Origin: Epiperipatus broadwayi
Lineage: Eukaryota > Onychophora > Udeonychophora > Euonychophora > Peripatidae
DNA length: 64,000 bases
Direction: 5' to 3'
NCBI GenBank assembly: GCA_028023455.1
Contig: JAQFVV010000283.1
Coordinates: 744,001 to 808,000, forward strand
Made by a program: the position numbers and the translations under genes. The notes beneath the pieces were generated by a model, which searched no databases, was not told the DNA's origin, and was given only the letters and a program-made list of their open reading frames with translations. Shown here piece by piece: positions 1-11,700 of this stretch (position 1 is its first letter; every line of letters starts with the position of its first letter).

Positions 1-344
1 GAAACTTGCTATTAATTCAGAACCATGGTGAAATCTTTCCTGCACATAATAATACAGAAATTTTTTTGTTGCTTGTCATGTCACAGTAGCAGACTGAATA
101 TTGGCAACATTGTATCTGTGATTATTCTTTTACTTTGACAAAACAAACAATTCAAGGTGTTGTTGTTAAAGTTGATGCTAATTGCTGATTTTTATATTTT
201 TCTTCTAAGACAGCTTGTGATTACTGTGGAGTCTGATAGATAATATAGCACTTAATTTCATCTCGTACTTTACTTGGGAAATGAACATTGCATATTTGTA
301 AGGAGACCAAAGAAATTATTTGAGAAAGGGAAGTCTACTCAGAA
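1..344. other. Unannotated AT-rich sequence
   Basis: No exon, RNA gene or recognisable repeat was seen. It ends where the trinucleotide-rich minisatellite begins. Confidence 0.4.
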
Positions 345-1096
345 TCCTTTTATGTAGAATGGTTATAAAAAGAGTAAAATCTATAATATTACATAATATC
401 AGTAATAAATTAAATCAAACCATTAATTAACACTTGGTGATCTAATGAATAATACATAAATAATTACAAGAGAACAGTGATGATAGTAATAGTAAGTACC
501 ATCATTAACAACCTTTGGTATTCTCATATGAATAATCAATGCTTACAAGAGAATAGCAGTAGTGATGATGGTAGTTGTAGCAGTAATATTAATAGTAGCT
601 GTAGTATGTGGTTGCAGAAGTAATTAGCTTCAAGCCAATGATTCTTAATATTTATATGAATAATATTCCAAATGGTTATAAAAGAAAACTAGTACAGTAG
701 TGATAATAATAAGTGATAGCAGTAGTAGTACCATCATGCCAATAAAAATCCTGTTATTCATGTAGAATGGTTACAAGCACAAAACAGTAGTAGTAATAAT
801 AATAGCAGAAGTAAATGTTATTAGTTCATTAAAAGTGTCTGGTTATTCATGTTTGATGGTTGCAAGAGAGCAGTAATAGTAACTGGCAGTAACAATTATC
901 ATAAAGCACACAGTAAGTTGTTCATTCAAATAATCTGTAGAATGGTTACAAAGAATAATAGAAGTAATAGTAATAGTAAATGATAGTAGTAGTAATACCA
1001 TCAAACCACTGACAATCCTAATGTTCTTTATGAATAAGATACAGAATGTCTACAGGTAAGAAATAGTAAATAGTACTAATGGTGGTAGTAATTGTT

Positions 1097-1127
<31 letters not shown>

Positions 1128-1310
1128 CAGCAGCATCAGTAGTAGTAGTAGTATTGTCAAGTGATGAAAAAACAATGTTCATATGACTTATGTAGAATGA
1201 TTACAAGGGACCAATAGTAATAACAGTAAGTGATAGCAATAGTAGTAATAGGTAGAAGCCAATGACAAATCTAGTGTTCTTATAAATAGCATTTTTTCAG
1301 AATAACTAAT
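345..1310. repeat. Imperfect minisatellite with AGT/AAT trinucleotide filler
   Basis: A loosely conserved unit recurs about every 80-150 bases. Its anchor is gtagaatggttacaag or a close variant, near 355, 759, 848, 941, 1040 and 1190. The space between anchors is filled with irregular AGT, AAT and AGC triplets and with copies of a taccatcat motif. This looks like an old tandem array in which triplet runs have expanded and mutated. No long frame stays open and no coding function is inferred. Confidence 0.65.
1091..1154 (+). repeat. (GTA)n microsatellite
   Basis: About ten consecutive GTA repeats, a short AGC interruption, then more GTA. It is the purest triplet run in the surrounding minisatellite and is likely length-polymorphic. 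Confidence 0.85.
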
Positions 1311-2319
1311 TTTAGCTTACTTATTGTTAGTCTTCTTTTTGCCCTTTACAAATAATATTTTGTAGTGTAATGTTTTTAAATTTGTACTTTAAGTGAAAGT
1401 TCAGGTACAATCTCACCAAGTATTCAAATGTTTGCTTTCTTTCTTTCCATAGTATTCTCAATGTCTTTGCCACTATTCTCAAGGTCTTGCCAACACTATT
1501 CTTTTACTTTATACATAGACACATTGTATTGATTTTGACAATTACTGTAAACAACCAACAGCTGTTAATAACACTGAGAACATATTACTATTTTTGAAGT
1601 AATAATCTTTATATGTGCATACTATAGGAATCTTTTACCAGTCACATTTTTAGTTCACAAACTTGTAAATAATATCCCTCATATCAGTCTACTAACCAAA
1701 TAAAAAATAACATTTTTTCATCTGTTTAGTAGATGGTACAAGAGGATTTATTCTAAGTTTGTTAAAATGACTAAAAAGTCTGTCTTCTAAAGGATTTTTA
1801 TAATATGCACATAGGAAGATTATTATTTAGAAATATTATCATATGTTCTCTGCACCATATATTTAATAATCATAGATTGTTTACAGAGTTGTTAAAATTA
1901 ATAGAATCTATATGTGCATTATCATCTAAAACTGTAAGCTTGTTAGACCAAAACTGTGTTTAAGAGTACAGTATAAAATAACTAATGTAATGTTTAACCA
2001 CTATAAATATCAATGATTAGACTGCTATCCATATAAGATTTTGGAAACTGGATGAAAGTGAATTCCTTTTTCATTTGGTTAATGGATTGACATGGGAGGA
2101 TGTGATTTGTAAATTTATTAAAAAGACTACAAGAAATCTGATTTATAAAAGATTTTTATAGTATGCATACAAGTAGATGGTGATTTCGCAAATATTATAT
2201 ACATATAAATAGTACATTGTTTAATATAATTGAAAGTGACTTTTAAATCATCAGTTCGTGTGTGTATCTATATATACACACACATTAAAAGCCTAAAACT
2301 AAATTAGTCAATAAAAATA
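1311..2319. other. AT-rich sequence, nothing recognised
   Basis: I see no splice-bounded coding block, tRNA-like box or clear repeat here beyond short AT runs. Confidence 0.4.
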
Positions 2320-2475
2320 ATCAAAATTACGCCAAATTCACAACTCAACAGACTAGCTAAAGAAATGTTCTTTACACTTGAGAAGTCTGCTTGTAGCCGT
2401 GAAACTATTGGTTGGGTTCTAGTGTTTATTTTCTTTGGCTAGTCTGATTGGGTTGTGAATTTGGAGTAATTTTGA
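2320..2475. mobile_element. Foldback (MITE-like) element
   Basis: About 46 bases at the left (from atcaaaattacgcc) are repeated as reverse complement at the right end (ggagtaattttgat), around a central 64-base spacer. The arms match at roughly nine positions in ten. It carries no frame. The structure fits a short non-autonomous DNA transposon or hairpin insertion; I cannot assign a superfamily. Confidence 0.65.
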
Positions 2476-3237
2476 TATATATATATAATTAAAAAATTCC
2501 ATATGGCTATATAAAATACAAATAACATCTTTGCTATAGCCAGCTTGCAGACATGAATTTGCTGAAAAGAAAGTATTTTCAAGATAGAATAATAAATTCC
2601 CCTAAATGTCTGTCAGTTTATCTGTAATTGCTTAATGATTACAACAAACTTTTTTGGAAAGTTTAGTTTTAAAAATGACTTTCACTAACTGTGCACAAGG
2701 GGCTAAATTTACTTTCTTGTCAGATTTTCAAACAGTGCTTTTAAACTACTCAAATTAAAAGTTTCTGGTAGATACTCGTTAATTCTTTCTGCAAAATAAG
2801 TTTTAGGGGGGCTTATCATCATCGCTACCACTGCTATGATTTTCTTTCATAAATTATATACATTTTAATTTAAATATTAAAAAAAAAAAACGTTCTAAAA
2901 GATTTTTTAATTTTTGTCATTGCTTAAATAAATGCAATTGAACGGCTTGTACTCCGGAAGTTCATAAGAAGTAAATAGCATTAGAAAGTGATATATTGGG
3001 GCTTTGGTCTATGGATCTTAAGCTCTAGAGTTCACCATTTACCATTACATTAAATCACACAGAATTATAAATTGCTTAATATTGTGGAATGATGAAATAT
3101 CAAACCTGACAGATAGGATAAGATTGTGAGAGAGATACAATAAAGAGATTTTGGAAAAATATAAAATACCAAATAAACTTGAAATAAAAATTAATAATGA
3201 TTGATACGCTTAAAAAATACAATAGTCTATAACTTGC
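2476..3237. other. AT-rich sequence, nothing recognised
   Basis: There is a poly(A) run near 2880 and no gene signal. Confidence 0.35.
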
Positions 3238-3377
3238 AAAAGCTTGTGATACATTGTACAGGCTTAAACCTGTATTAATATATGCGGGATTCGAACTCAG
3301 ACTTTCACACGACCCACTACTCTCAGTGCCATCTCATATTACTGACCCACCTGATCACACACATGTTGAAAAGATCA

Positions 3378-3419
3378 CCAATATACGTATTTCATGCTAA
3401 ACCAGCAATCATCAGTTGG
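3378..3419 (-). ncRNA. Hammerhead ribozyme motif, family B (inverted arm)
   Basis: Read on the minus strand: CCAA, then the core CTGATGA, stem II TTGCTG-GTT-TAGCAT, GAAA, a 3-bp stem III with 2-base loop, cleavage site TATA, then TTGG closing stem I. All core bases (C3, U4, G5, A6, G8, A9, G12, A13, A14, A15.1, U16.1) are present. The base pair closing stem II (10.1-11.1) is T-T instead of G-C, so activity may be reduced. The outer stem I pairing is weak in this copy. Confidence 0.6.
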
Positions 3420-4018
3420 TCTAGTTTACTATCCTTACACACACATATATATAATCAGTGCTTAGCTTTATATTAAGATAGCCAATCTTCATACTTTAAT
3501 GGACAGGCTTCAAACTATTCCAACTCACAACTCTTCAGCCTTCCATTTCATTGAAAATCTGATGGTGGAACGTTCAAAGCCCTTGTTAGTGCCAAGGTTG
3601 TCATCCTACCCATGTTGACATATTAGACATTCTGACCCCTCATGTACAGGAGAATAATCCATTTATACGTACATATGCTAGGGATGGGCAGACCTTTTAC
3701 ACACTATTTATATAAATTAATACATTGTACAAGCTTAAACCTGTATTAATATAAGTAATATATGCAGGATTCGAACTCAGACTTTCACATGACCTACTAC
3801 TCTCAGTGCCATCTCATATTGCTGACCCACCTGATCACAACCTTGGCACTAACAAGGGCTTTGAATGTTCCACCATCAGATTTTCAATGAAATGGAAGGC
3901 TGAAGAGTTGCGAGTTGGAATAGTTTGAAGCCTGTCCATTAAAGTATGAAAATTGGCTTTCTTAATATAAAGCTGAGCACTGATTATATATATGTGTGTG
4001 TAAGGGTAGTAAACTAGA

Positions 4019-4060
4019 CCAACTGATGATTGCTGGTTTAGCATGAAATACATATATTGG
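4019..4060 (+). ncRNA. Hammerhead ribozyme motif, family B (direct arm)
   Basis: This mirrors the copy at 3378-3419. CCAA is at 4019-4022, CTGATGA at 4023-4029, GAAA at 4045-4048, predicted cleavage after A4056, and TTGG at 4057-4060. The catalytic core is complete. Stem II has a T-T mismatch at its base. Transcripts across the whole inverted element could also fold the two arms together and mask both ribozymes. Confidence 0.6.
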
Positions 4061-4445
4061 TGATTATTTATCTTTTCAACATATGTGTGATCAGGTGAGT
4101 CAGCAATATGAGATGGCACTGAGAGTAGTGGGTCGTGTGAAAGTCTGAGTTCGAAAAGCTTGTGATGTAACTGTAAATATTAAATAATAAAATAAATTAC
4201 ATCAAGGGTGTGGAAAACAATAGAATACTCTTCTAAAAATAATCAAAGATTATCTAGCAGTCATAATAATTTGTTGCTTCAACTTGTTTTCAGTCAGAGA
4301 ACTTCACATACACAATAATTGTGTAATGTTGCGATGATGTCAAATTGAAAGGAAATAAATTTTGCGAGTGTACTTAATGATATAAAAGAAATGTTTTCGC
4401 CAGGATAAAAACCTAATAAAAAATCTCATAATTAATTTTTTTTTT

Positions 4446-4466
4446 GGGGGGGGGGTCCCCCCCCCC
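4446..4466. repeat. G10-T-C10 homopolymer hairpin
   Basis: Ten G, one T and ten C sit inside a poly(T) stretch. The sequence is self-complementary and also G-quadruplex/i-motif prone. An assembly or sequencing artefact at inverted homopolymers is a real alternative. Confidence 0.6.
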
Positions 4467-5312
4467 ATTGTTTTTTTTTTTTGTTGTTTCATTTGTTTAT
4501 AATAAAAAAATGTTTATTAGCATTTCTATGGAAAATTCCGGCATACTACTATGCAATCACATGCTACATTTTCGAAGGGAAAATTTTTAATAGTGATTTC
4601 CATTTTGTATGGTAAAAGAATATCTCAAATTTCGTGTTTCAAGGTGACAATTCCTGTTATATATTACATTGTAAATATCATATGCATATAGTTAATGTGT
4701 TTCTATAAATAATATTTGCAAAAACAAAATCATTTAGTATTTGTTTTGTGCATATTTAAAGTAACATTTTTTTTGTGCATAAAGGCGGCATTTCATTAAG
4801 ATCGCATATTAAATTTTTTTTTGTTGACTTCAGATGTTGTTTTTGAAGTTGTTAATGTGAAAACCATACATATTTGTGTATAAAAAATCAATTTCTTGTT
4901 CAAAATCATACATATCTTTATTAATTTTTTTGCATAATGGCTCATTTCATTAAGATCACAATTCAGATTTTTTTGGTTTAAAATGTTATGTTGTTTTTTT
5001 TTTTGATTACAAATGTTGTTTTTATAAAGTTGTTAGTGTGAAAATCATATACGTTTATTAAGATCGCAAATCTTTTTTTTTTTTTTGTGATTTTAAATGT
5101 TTTTAAAGTTGTTAGTGTGAAAGTCATACATATTTGTAAATCAATTTCTTGTTCAAAATCAATGCATATCTTTATTAATTTTTTGGTGTAATGGCGTCAT
5201 TTCATTAAGATCGCAAATCAATTTTTTTTTTTTTGGTTTAAAATATAGCATTTAAAGTTGTTAATGTGAAAGTCATATATTTCTGTATTTTTTTACTGTT
5301 ATTTTTAGTTCT

Positions 5313-5600
5313 GCAACACAGAGCATGTGTTAGAACTACTACACCTTTTCACATTCATATCAATCTCCCGATAACTTTGTAAATCTTTCCAAAATATCAT
5401 GTAGAAGATCCATGTATACGTTACTTTTTTTTTTGCAAACTTTGTGAAAAATATTGCATACTAAAGATCCATGTACATGTTATTTTGGTGAGATCACAAG
5501 ATTACAAAGTTATCAGCGGATTGATACAAAGGTTAAAAGGCACAATACTTCTAATACTGCACCGTGTTGCAGGATTAATACCAAAGTACCAATTTTTATT
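5313..5600. repeat. Palindromic block F of repeat FG
   Basis: The left arm (ctgcaacac... to cttttcacattcatatcaat...) pairs with the right arm (...attgatacaaaggttaaaag... gtgttgcagg). The centre is near 5450. The homologous palindrome at 49685-49970 shares arms and centre. No hammerhead core is visible. Confidence 0.6.
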
Positions 5601-5689
5601 AGTCATTCAATAGACTATTGGATAATCTCTAGTGTAATGAATGACCAATAAAAGTGATTAATATATTTTCATTAAGTGACCTGTGTCAA

Positions 5690-5860
5690 AGTTGCGATGG
5701 CAACACATTTAACACTTATCAATTAATCTATAATTATTTGCTATATATATATATACTGAAGAGATTGTGGTCTGGGCCAACTGATAACTGCTGGTTCAGC
5801 ATGAAATGTGCATCTGAGTTATTTTTCTCATATCTTTGGTTGTATGTTTATGATTACGTC
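5690..5860 (+). mobile_element. Degenerate family B ribozyme element
   Basis: The hammerhead region is recognisable at 5777-5818: CCAA, CTGATAA, a stem II with GTT loop, GAAA, GTGCATC. G8 has become A, which should abolish cleavage. The flanking body is too diverged to set ends. Confidence 0.5.
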
Positions 5861-7320
5861 CTTCGACAAGGTGCTAAAATTGGATAGAAACCACTCCATA
5901 CCTTGCATGAGAGTAATGTAATGATAATTACACTACAGAAATATACAATATAAAATTTTTTTAATAAAAGTCCAGTAAATTTAAAATTTTTAAGTTATTT
6001 ATTTTTATCATCAGCAACAACCACTTGCAAATGGATATCGCTATTCCAACTCGTAAGAAAAAGAAAAGAGTAGAAAAACAAAATAATAATAAAGTACTAG
6101 AAATGAGTTTTACAATGATTTCACAAACGAATCCATAATCCGTACTTTATCACATTTAGAACATGTTGATCCATTATTCTTTTTATTGTTTTGTGATGCT
6201 ATCTTTTAGATAGAAACTTTTCTTTTCGAAAAACTTCTACATCTTGCCTAACTAGTTTTCCATTGTATTTTGTCCTGACGCATACCTGGCAATGAAAACA
6301 ACTAATATTGCACATCTTCAGAGGGTCTTCAAGATCTTGTAATCAGAATCTCCTCTCCCATGAAAACCTAGCTCATGTTTTATAAAATACTTTTTGTAGA
6401 AATTCTATATCATTTACTCATTTTGCACATTCATTTCAACAAAGATATCATTTTACAATAGTAGATTTGATAGTGTTACATCCAGAAAGCTGAAGAAACC
6501 TATTCTTTTATAGTCTTGCCAATATATTATTAGAACTTTACAAGGCACTATTCTTGAAATTTTTTTAACATTTTTTACACAGTAGGAGTTCAAGTCTCAC
6601 TCTTGTACAATAAATTGGATAAAATAACAACTCGGTATTGAAGCAGTCAATCTTAGCTTAAGATTGTGCTTCATGTTTCCATCTACTAACCTATGTTTAA
6701 ATCCCTATTTCCCATCCCGCTCCTTTTGTCGTGTATATATATTTCCTGTATATATTTGAGATGCGCGCCTAAATTATAAAATTTAATGTTTCAATAACAT
6801 GTTTTAAAATTATTATTAATTCTTTTTATTAATTATTAGTTCTTTTTTTATTAAAGTATTATAGATGCGGCTCAAATATATACATAGGAGCAAAACTTAC
6901 TAACATAATATTGATGTATTAAATATTTTATTATATGTCATTTTTAGCTTTTTCTTTTAAAATTGCTTGTGTTTCTATAAACTATACATTTTTTTTTTAT
7001 AAAATCCAATATGGAAGATGCAGGTGTTGTTTATTGTCTAAAAATAATTAGGGGTTGGAAGCACTGTTGTTTTAATATGGGGTAGGTATTTTTTTAATTA
7101 AAGTTTTGTGTTAAAAACATGTTGTTAAATCTATTTCTAATCTAGAAATAGATTTGAATTTATTTTGGGCGTTATCTAACAATTGCATCTTCAAAAACAA
7201 CTGATAAGAGAAAAAGTATAAAATGACTAAATTTTGAATCACATAGATTAGTTATTAATTAATTAGTTACTATTGATTGAGAGATTGTTAACATTGCTGT
7301 AAAACTAAAAAAAATATGTA
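5861..7320. other. AT-rich intergenic/intronic sequence with one shared TE fragment
   Basis: About 6225-6330 resembles 43090-43195 (shared core accaatgaaaa-caa-caacattgca with variants), so it is a fragment of an unidentified interspersed repeat. The 35-codon frame from 6032 is lysine-rich and unsupported. Confidence 0.4.
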
Positions 7321-7560
7321 GCAGTAAATCCACCAACTTGCTCGACCCCTTTTGGGTCATCATCGGCCGCTACCATAATATACTGCTGCCCTGAAAAGAA
7401 GAAACGTCAAAAAAAGAACTTTAGAATATGATAGAAGTTTTCTGCCATCGGAGAACTTTCATTTTCAACTGCCGTGCACGGACAATATTTTAATCGGACT
7501 CTTAAAATTGAAAGGTAAATTTCAAGCCGCTACCTAATAGTCAATTTAGTCTCAATAATC
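7321..7560. repeat. Fragment of unidentified repeat with GACCC/GGGTC stem-loop
   Basis: This stretch is richer in GC than its surroundings. It contains gaccccttttgggtcatcatcgg, which on the minus strand forms CCGATGA followed by a GACCC hairpin and GAGC. It resembles a decayed hammerhead-like hairpin, but U4 and the GAAA are lost. I do not call a ribozyme. Confidence 0.3.
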
Positions 7561-8285
7561 TCTCAAGATCTTTTTTTTATGTATTCTTTAACTTTGCCTT
7601 TTATATATATAAATAACATATAATTTGCTCTTAAATAAATTATATAAATTTAATTCTATCTTATATGCTCTTTAATTTTGGTAGGGTCATTTATTTACAT
7701 GTGTTTATTATTTGATTTATATATCTGTTTGCCTATTAATATGTCAATCTAAAACAATCTGACAAATTGAATTTTCTAAAAATCCTTTCTTCTTTTAAAC
7801 TAAACCTTCAAGCAAGTTATTAACGTCCCCTTAAATATATATACGTATTATTAATTAATTGATATACTCGCCAGATTGTTTTATGTACCAACATTTTATT
7901 TATGTTCTAATATAAAAATATATATATTTGTTTAACTCTGAATTTTCTACCGGTGTAAATTCAAAGTTAGAACTAAATAACACTTTGAAATCTTATAAAA
8001 TATTATTTATTTAATTCTAAAATAAGGTGACTCAATTGTTTTCTATATCACTGCTAATCTTATTTCATTTTCATACTCTTAACATTTCAAATCTTGTATT
8101 TATATATTTCAGTTATTATAAAAATCACGAAAGTGGGATTGATTTATTTTAAATATCAGAAAAGGGATGGGGGTGAATCTCAATGTTTCTTAAATCAAAT
8201 CTTATATTTTATTAATTTGAAATCTAAATCTTAATGTTTCCTTTGCTAAATAAAATCTTCAAGTATATTTTAGTAAATGAAATAT

Positions 8286-8316
<31 letters not shown>

Positions 8317-8514
8317 TATAATTGCATTGCATATTATAGTATCCAAAACAAGGGTCATTTATTTTGAAGCTGTAAAATTTATTCAATGTTTTTTAGTAAC
8401 ATTTATTCATTATTGCGTTTCTGTCATTTAGCCTATCTTCGTATATATATATATATATTACGTGCTTCTTAATCTGGGGGTTACGACAGGTTCGAACCCA
8501 TAGATTTCTTCTCG
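7561..8514. other. AT-rich sequence with (TA)n microsatellites
   Basis: Dinucleotide TA runs lie near 8295-8318 and 8442-8458. No gene was seen. Confidence 0.5.
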
Positions 8515-8697
8515 TCTTCGTATAAAAATGCCTCTAGCGGTGACCCCTAGTCTGGCACACGCTATGCATATCTTTCTTCGTATAAAGGCCACTAGCGGAC
8601 CCATAAGCTGGCACACGCTAGCCCATCCATTTCTTCGTATAAAAAGGCCACTGGCGGTGATTCCCTAAGTTTGGCACACGCTATGCCCATCCATTTC
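8515..8697 (+). repeat. Three-copy minisatellite, about 60-bp unit
   Basis: Units start at about 8515, 8575 and 8632 with tcttcgtataaa. They continue through an aggccactagcggtgac-like block and end with ggcacacgctatgcccat-like text. The copies differ by small indels. The array is GC-richer than its neighbourhood. Confidence 0.8.
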
Positions 8698-9509
8698 GTT
8701 TTTCATCCAGAAGCACGACCTTTTCCTCTTAGTTATTTTTAGGCTATTATGTCAGCACCGCAAACTTCTTAGTATTTAGTATTTCTTTTGCTTCATGATC
8801 CTGTTTTAATGCTTTAATATTAAAATTAGCTTTGTTTAAAATATATATATAATTGCCATTTCTATTGTATTAATTTATTTCAGTCATATACAATCCTACC
8901 TTCATAATTTATATATCTATTTAAGAGTATCTAGGTGCCTTGGGGAAAATAAAGCGTTCGTCTTATTATTATTGTTAATATAATTTTTCATTAAATATCT
9001 TGTCATGGATTCAAATGTTTTCAAATGTATTTGTATGTATAATGAATCTCAGAACGCTCCCCTAATATATGTTAGTCACCACATTTCTGAACTGTAACCC
9101 AAAGCGTTAATAGCAATATTATGTAATTCCTTTTATTAACTGATTGGCATCTTAATATTGGACCCACCAAAGATGTGTGTTTATTTGTAATATATTATTT
9201 AGCTAATAAAGAGCATATGAGAACTAACAGGTGAATGACACTATGTAATCGCTTGCTCATTCACGCACACACTAATGTACTTAATTTATAAATGTATATA
9301 ACTAAATTTTCATTATATTAAACTATCTTTTATTGTTTAACTTATTTGAGTAGTTCGAATTCCTTTTTCTCCACTTCTTCCACATATATTACAGCCATAC
9401 TTATGTATATTTTAATATAATCATAATTAATAGATGTCTCATTGTCTTCTCAGCTTTGCTAGTCGGCCGAATTAAGATTAATTCTCATGAGCCATAACTA
9501 TTATGTTAT
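8698..9509. other. AT-rich sequence, nothing recognised
   Basis: No coding block, tRNA-like element or clear repeat was seen. Confidence 0.35.
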
Positions 9510-9660
9510 TCATTAGGTGTTCGATTTGGGACTTAGAGAGTGGGTTCGAATCCAGGCTGGTTCCTGACCTAAATCTTGGGCTTGACTGGGTTTGAAGTAC
9601 ATTTTGTGAGTTCCAGCTCATGTTAGATGGATAAACATATTTTTACCGGCACAGTATACA
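9510..9660 (+). mobile_element. tRNA-derived SINE-like element
   Basis: A perfect Pol III B box, gggttcgaatcc, lies at about 9542-9553. It is followed by a GC-richer body (ccaggctggttcctgacc...) and a second related segment (gactgggtttgaagt). The A box is not clear upstream, so the 5' end is uncertain. Confidence 0.45.
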
Positions 9661-10018
9661 ACTAATTTAAGGTCTGTAGTTATATCACTGTGGAGAAATA
9701 TCCTATCTGTTAACTTGTAAATAAAAGTGGCAGAGAATATATAATAGTCAATGCCTTTACTAGCATTAAACTATAGTAGAACAATGAAGTCAAATGTATT
9801 ACTCATTTAGATTGACCACATTTAGGTTGGTAATAAAGGAAAACTGTTAAAACATTGCTCACATATTTTTGGTCACTCCATTTGTGGAGATATACTGGAC
9901 AAGCTTTAACCCATTAGTGGACTTTTCAAAGCTTTTTTACATTTTTATATATACATAATAACAGCATTCCTATAAAACTACTGGAAAACTTAATACTTCT
10001 CTCACTATATATATATAA
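9661..10018. other. AT-rich sequence, nothing recognised
   Basis: No feature was seen apart from short TA runs. Confidence 0.35.
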
Positions 10019-10326
10019 TACATATTTTGCGGGTTCATCCGTGTTAAAAACTTTTAATATTAATATACTGACGTTTCGACTTGGTCACACAAGCCATCCA
10101 CAGAGTTATAAAAGGTAGAAAGACAGTTGTAGAGGCGCTACAATCACTGATTTGAATAAAATGTTAAAATTCCACCAATAACATTTTATTCAAATCAGTG
10201 ATTGTAGCGCCTCTACAACCGTCTTTCTACCTTTTATAACTCTGTGGATGGCTTGTGTGACCATGTCGTAACGTCAGTATATTAATATTAAAAGTTTTTA
10301 ACACGGATGAACCCACAAAATATGTA
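10019..10326. mobile_element. Near-perfect 308-bp palindrome (foldback element)
   Basis: Two arms of about 146 bases, starting tacatattttgcgggttc and ending gaacccacaaaatatgta, are separated by about 15 bases. Very few differences separate the arms. On the minus strand the left arm contains CTGTGGA, a GGCTTG/CAAGTC hairpin, then GAAACGTC, an incomplete hammerhead-like arrangement. It could be a MITE or a palindromic copy of another ribozyme-bearing repeat. Confidence 0.75.
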
Positions 10327-11524
10327 TTTTATATATTTAACCCGTGCAAATCTTTGTTTAACATATATATATATATATCTTGGAAATTACATTTGTATAT
10401 ATAAATCACAGTATCAGTAAATGTTGTGCTTGTGTATGGTCAAAGCTAAGTGTAGATTGGTTCATTCTGCAGTTTACATATAGTTTGCTGGAGGTTTCAT
10501 TATTCCCACATTATTTCATCTATATTCGAACTATTAACAGTTATATTTACATTGATTAACTGAAGATAAATTTAATGTTAAAAGATTGTTAAGTATAAAC
10601 TCAGCCTTTCCTTCTGATTAGCTCTAATTATTTCAGAATAGCTTATAGTTGTCCTGAAATTACATTAGGGTACATAGATCATGCTCTATGTATAGGTATG
10701 TCAATAAATGGTATGCTTATTTTCGATCAAAACTAAAGTGTAGATAGGCCCATGCTACATTTTATGTATTACTGACAGTTTATATATATATATCTCACTG
10801 GGGTTTTTCAGTATTTCAGCATATTTTATTTTTTATATTTTGTGGAATAAATTTAAACTCCACATTATAAATAATTTTTGCTTTTTTCTGTCATAAATTT
10901 AATCACAGAGAGACCTTTTACTTAATTTTGGTGATCTTTGCCTAAAATTTTCATTTTATAATGTTTCTTCCAACAACTGTCCTGAATCATTCATACTGAC
11001 AAAAAATGATAAAATTACTCTCTAATACTGATTGTATTTTGTTAATACATTCAATAACAAAAACAATTGCAATAATTTCTGACATTTTTTAAGCAATTGT
11101 TAAGTCAGTTTTTTAGTTCTTTAATTAATAAAACATAAAATAACCAAAATTATATAACAACTTTTACAATATAATACTTGCATGCATATATATGTTGATA
11201 AATGTGATGTATATTTTTTTCACATACACGTTAATTAACAGAAACCATAAATGTTTCATTGAAATAGATTCCAAATATTGACTTTTATAATTCAAATTAA
11301 CTATTCAAATGTTATTTTTTATGCTGGTTTCAAACTTTCTTCTAATTACACAATCATATATCTTCAATATATAATGGGTTAAACTAATTTACAATCAAAT
11401 TTATTATTCTAAATTGAAGTTCATTTATCATGATATAATAATTGTTTCAAAAGCATAAATACTAAAACACTTTCCTATTGAACAACGATATGGCAATAAA
11501 CGTGACCGTTAAACGCTTATTAAC
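10327..11524. other. AT-rich sequence, nothing recognised
   Basis: Two diverged blocks (near 10415-10500 and 10690-10810) share phrases such as taagtgtagattgg and aaagtgtagatagg, so an old duplication is possible. No gene was seen. Confidence 0.35.
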
Positions 11525-11641
11525 TATAATGCTTTTATTAAAACAGGCAAAACTCACTACACATATTGCCACACACTACAAGCTAGAATAATCAATGGAT
11601 GTCAGAAACTTGTGCATAAAATCCCCATCTAGTGCCTACTC

Positions 11642-11700
11642 ATCCAATAGCCCCAGGCTAGTTTTTGGCTTGTGGCCTTCGTCAGTGAGGAGCCTTGGAT
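11642..11700 (-). ncRNA. Inactive hammerhead relic, family A
   Basis: Read on the minus strand, stem I (ATCCAA/TTGGAT and CCTCA/TGGGG) and CTGACGA are intact, and stem II is GGC-CACAA-GCC. G12 has become A and U16.1 has become C, so cleavage is not expected. Confidence 0.65.

Larger units (their letters stand above)
3238..4166. mobile_element. Family B ribozyme element, head-to-head inverted copy with TSD
   Basis: The left arm (about 3285-3602, minus-sense) and right arm (about 3835-4153, plus-sense) are near-perfect reverse complements. Each contains one hammerhead motif and one tRNA-like B box, gattcgaactc or its complement. The spacer holds a second partial copy of the minus-sense end (about 3721-3840). 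The whole block is flanked by the 13-base direct repeat aaaagcttgtgat at 3238-3250 and 4154-4166. The inverted structure therefore entered as one insertion. Twin-primed or template-switched reverse transcription of a multimeric RNA is the simplest explanation. Confidence 0.75.
4440..5600 (+). repeat. Interspersed repeat FG, copy 1
   Basis: Two blocks also occur together, in inverted order and orientation, at 49685-50530. Block G (about 4500-4760) matches the reverse complement of about 50280-50530. Block F (5313-5600) matches 49685-49970. Between them are three or four imperfect 100-130 base tandem units marked by tttcattaagatcgca and gttgttagtgtgaaa (about 4790-5290). Each block is non-coding. 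The superfamily is unknown. Confidence 0.65.

Noticed and set aside
3835-4119. 94-codon minus-strand frame
   Set aside because: It is a chance frame across a family B ribozyme arm; the same text appears in the inverted arm.
5313-5600. Hammerhead in palindrome F
   Set aside because: No CTGANGA with a paired GAAA in either orientation.
6032-6139. Short lysine-rich frame starting MDIAIPTRKKKKR
   Set aside because: Only 35 codons, no splice sites or homologue recognised.
7335-7375. Minus-strand CCGATGA plus GACCC hairpin
   Set aside because: U4 and the GAAA box are altered; only a loose resemblance to a ribozyme.
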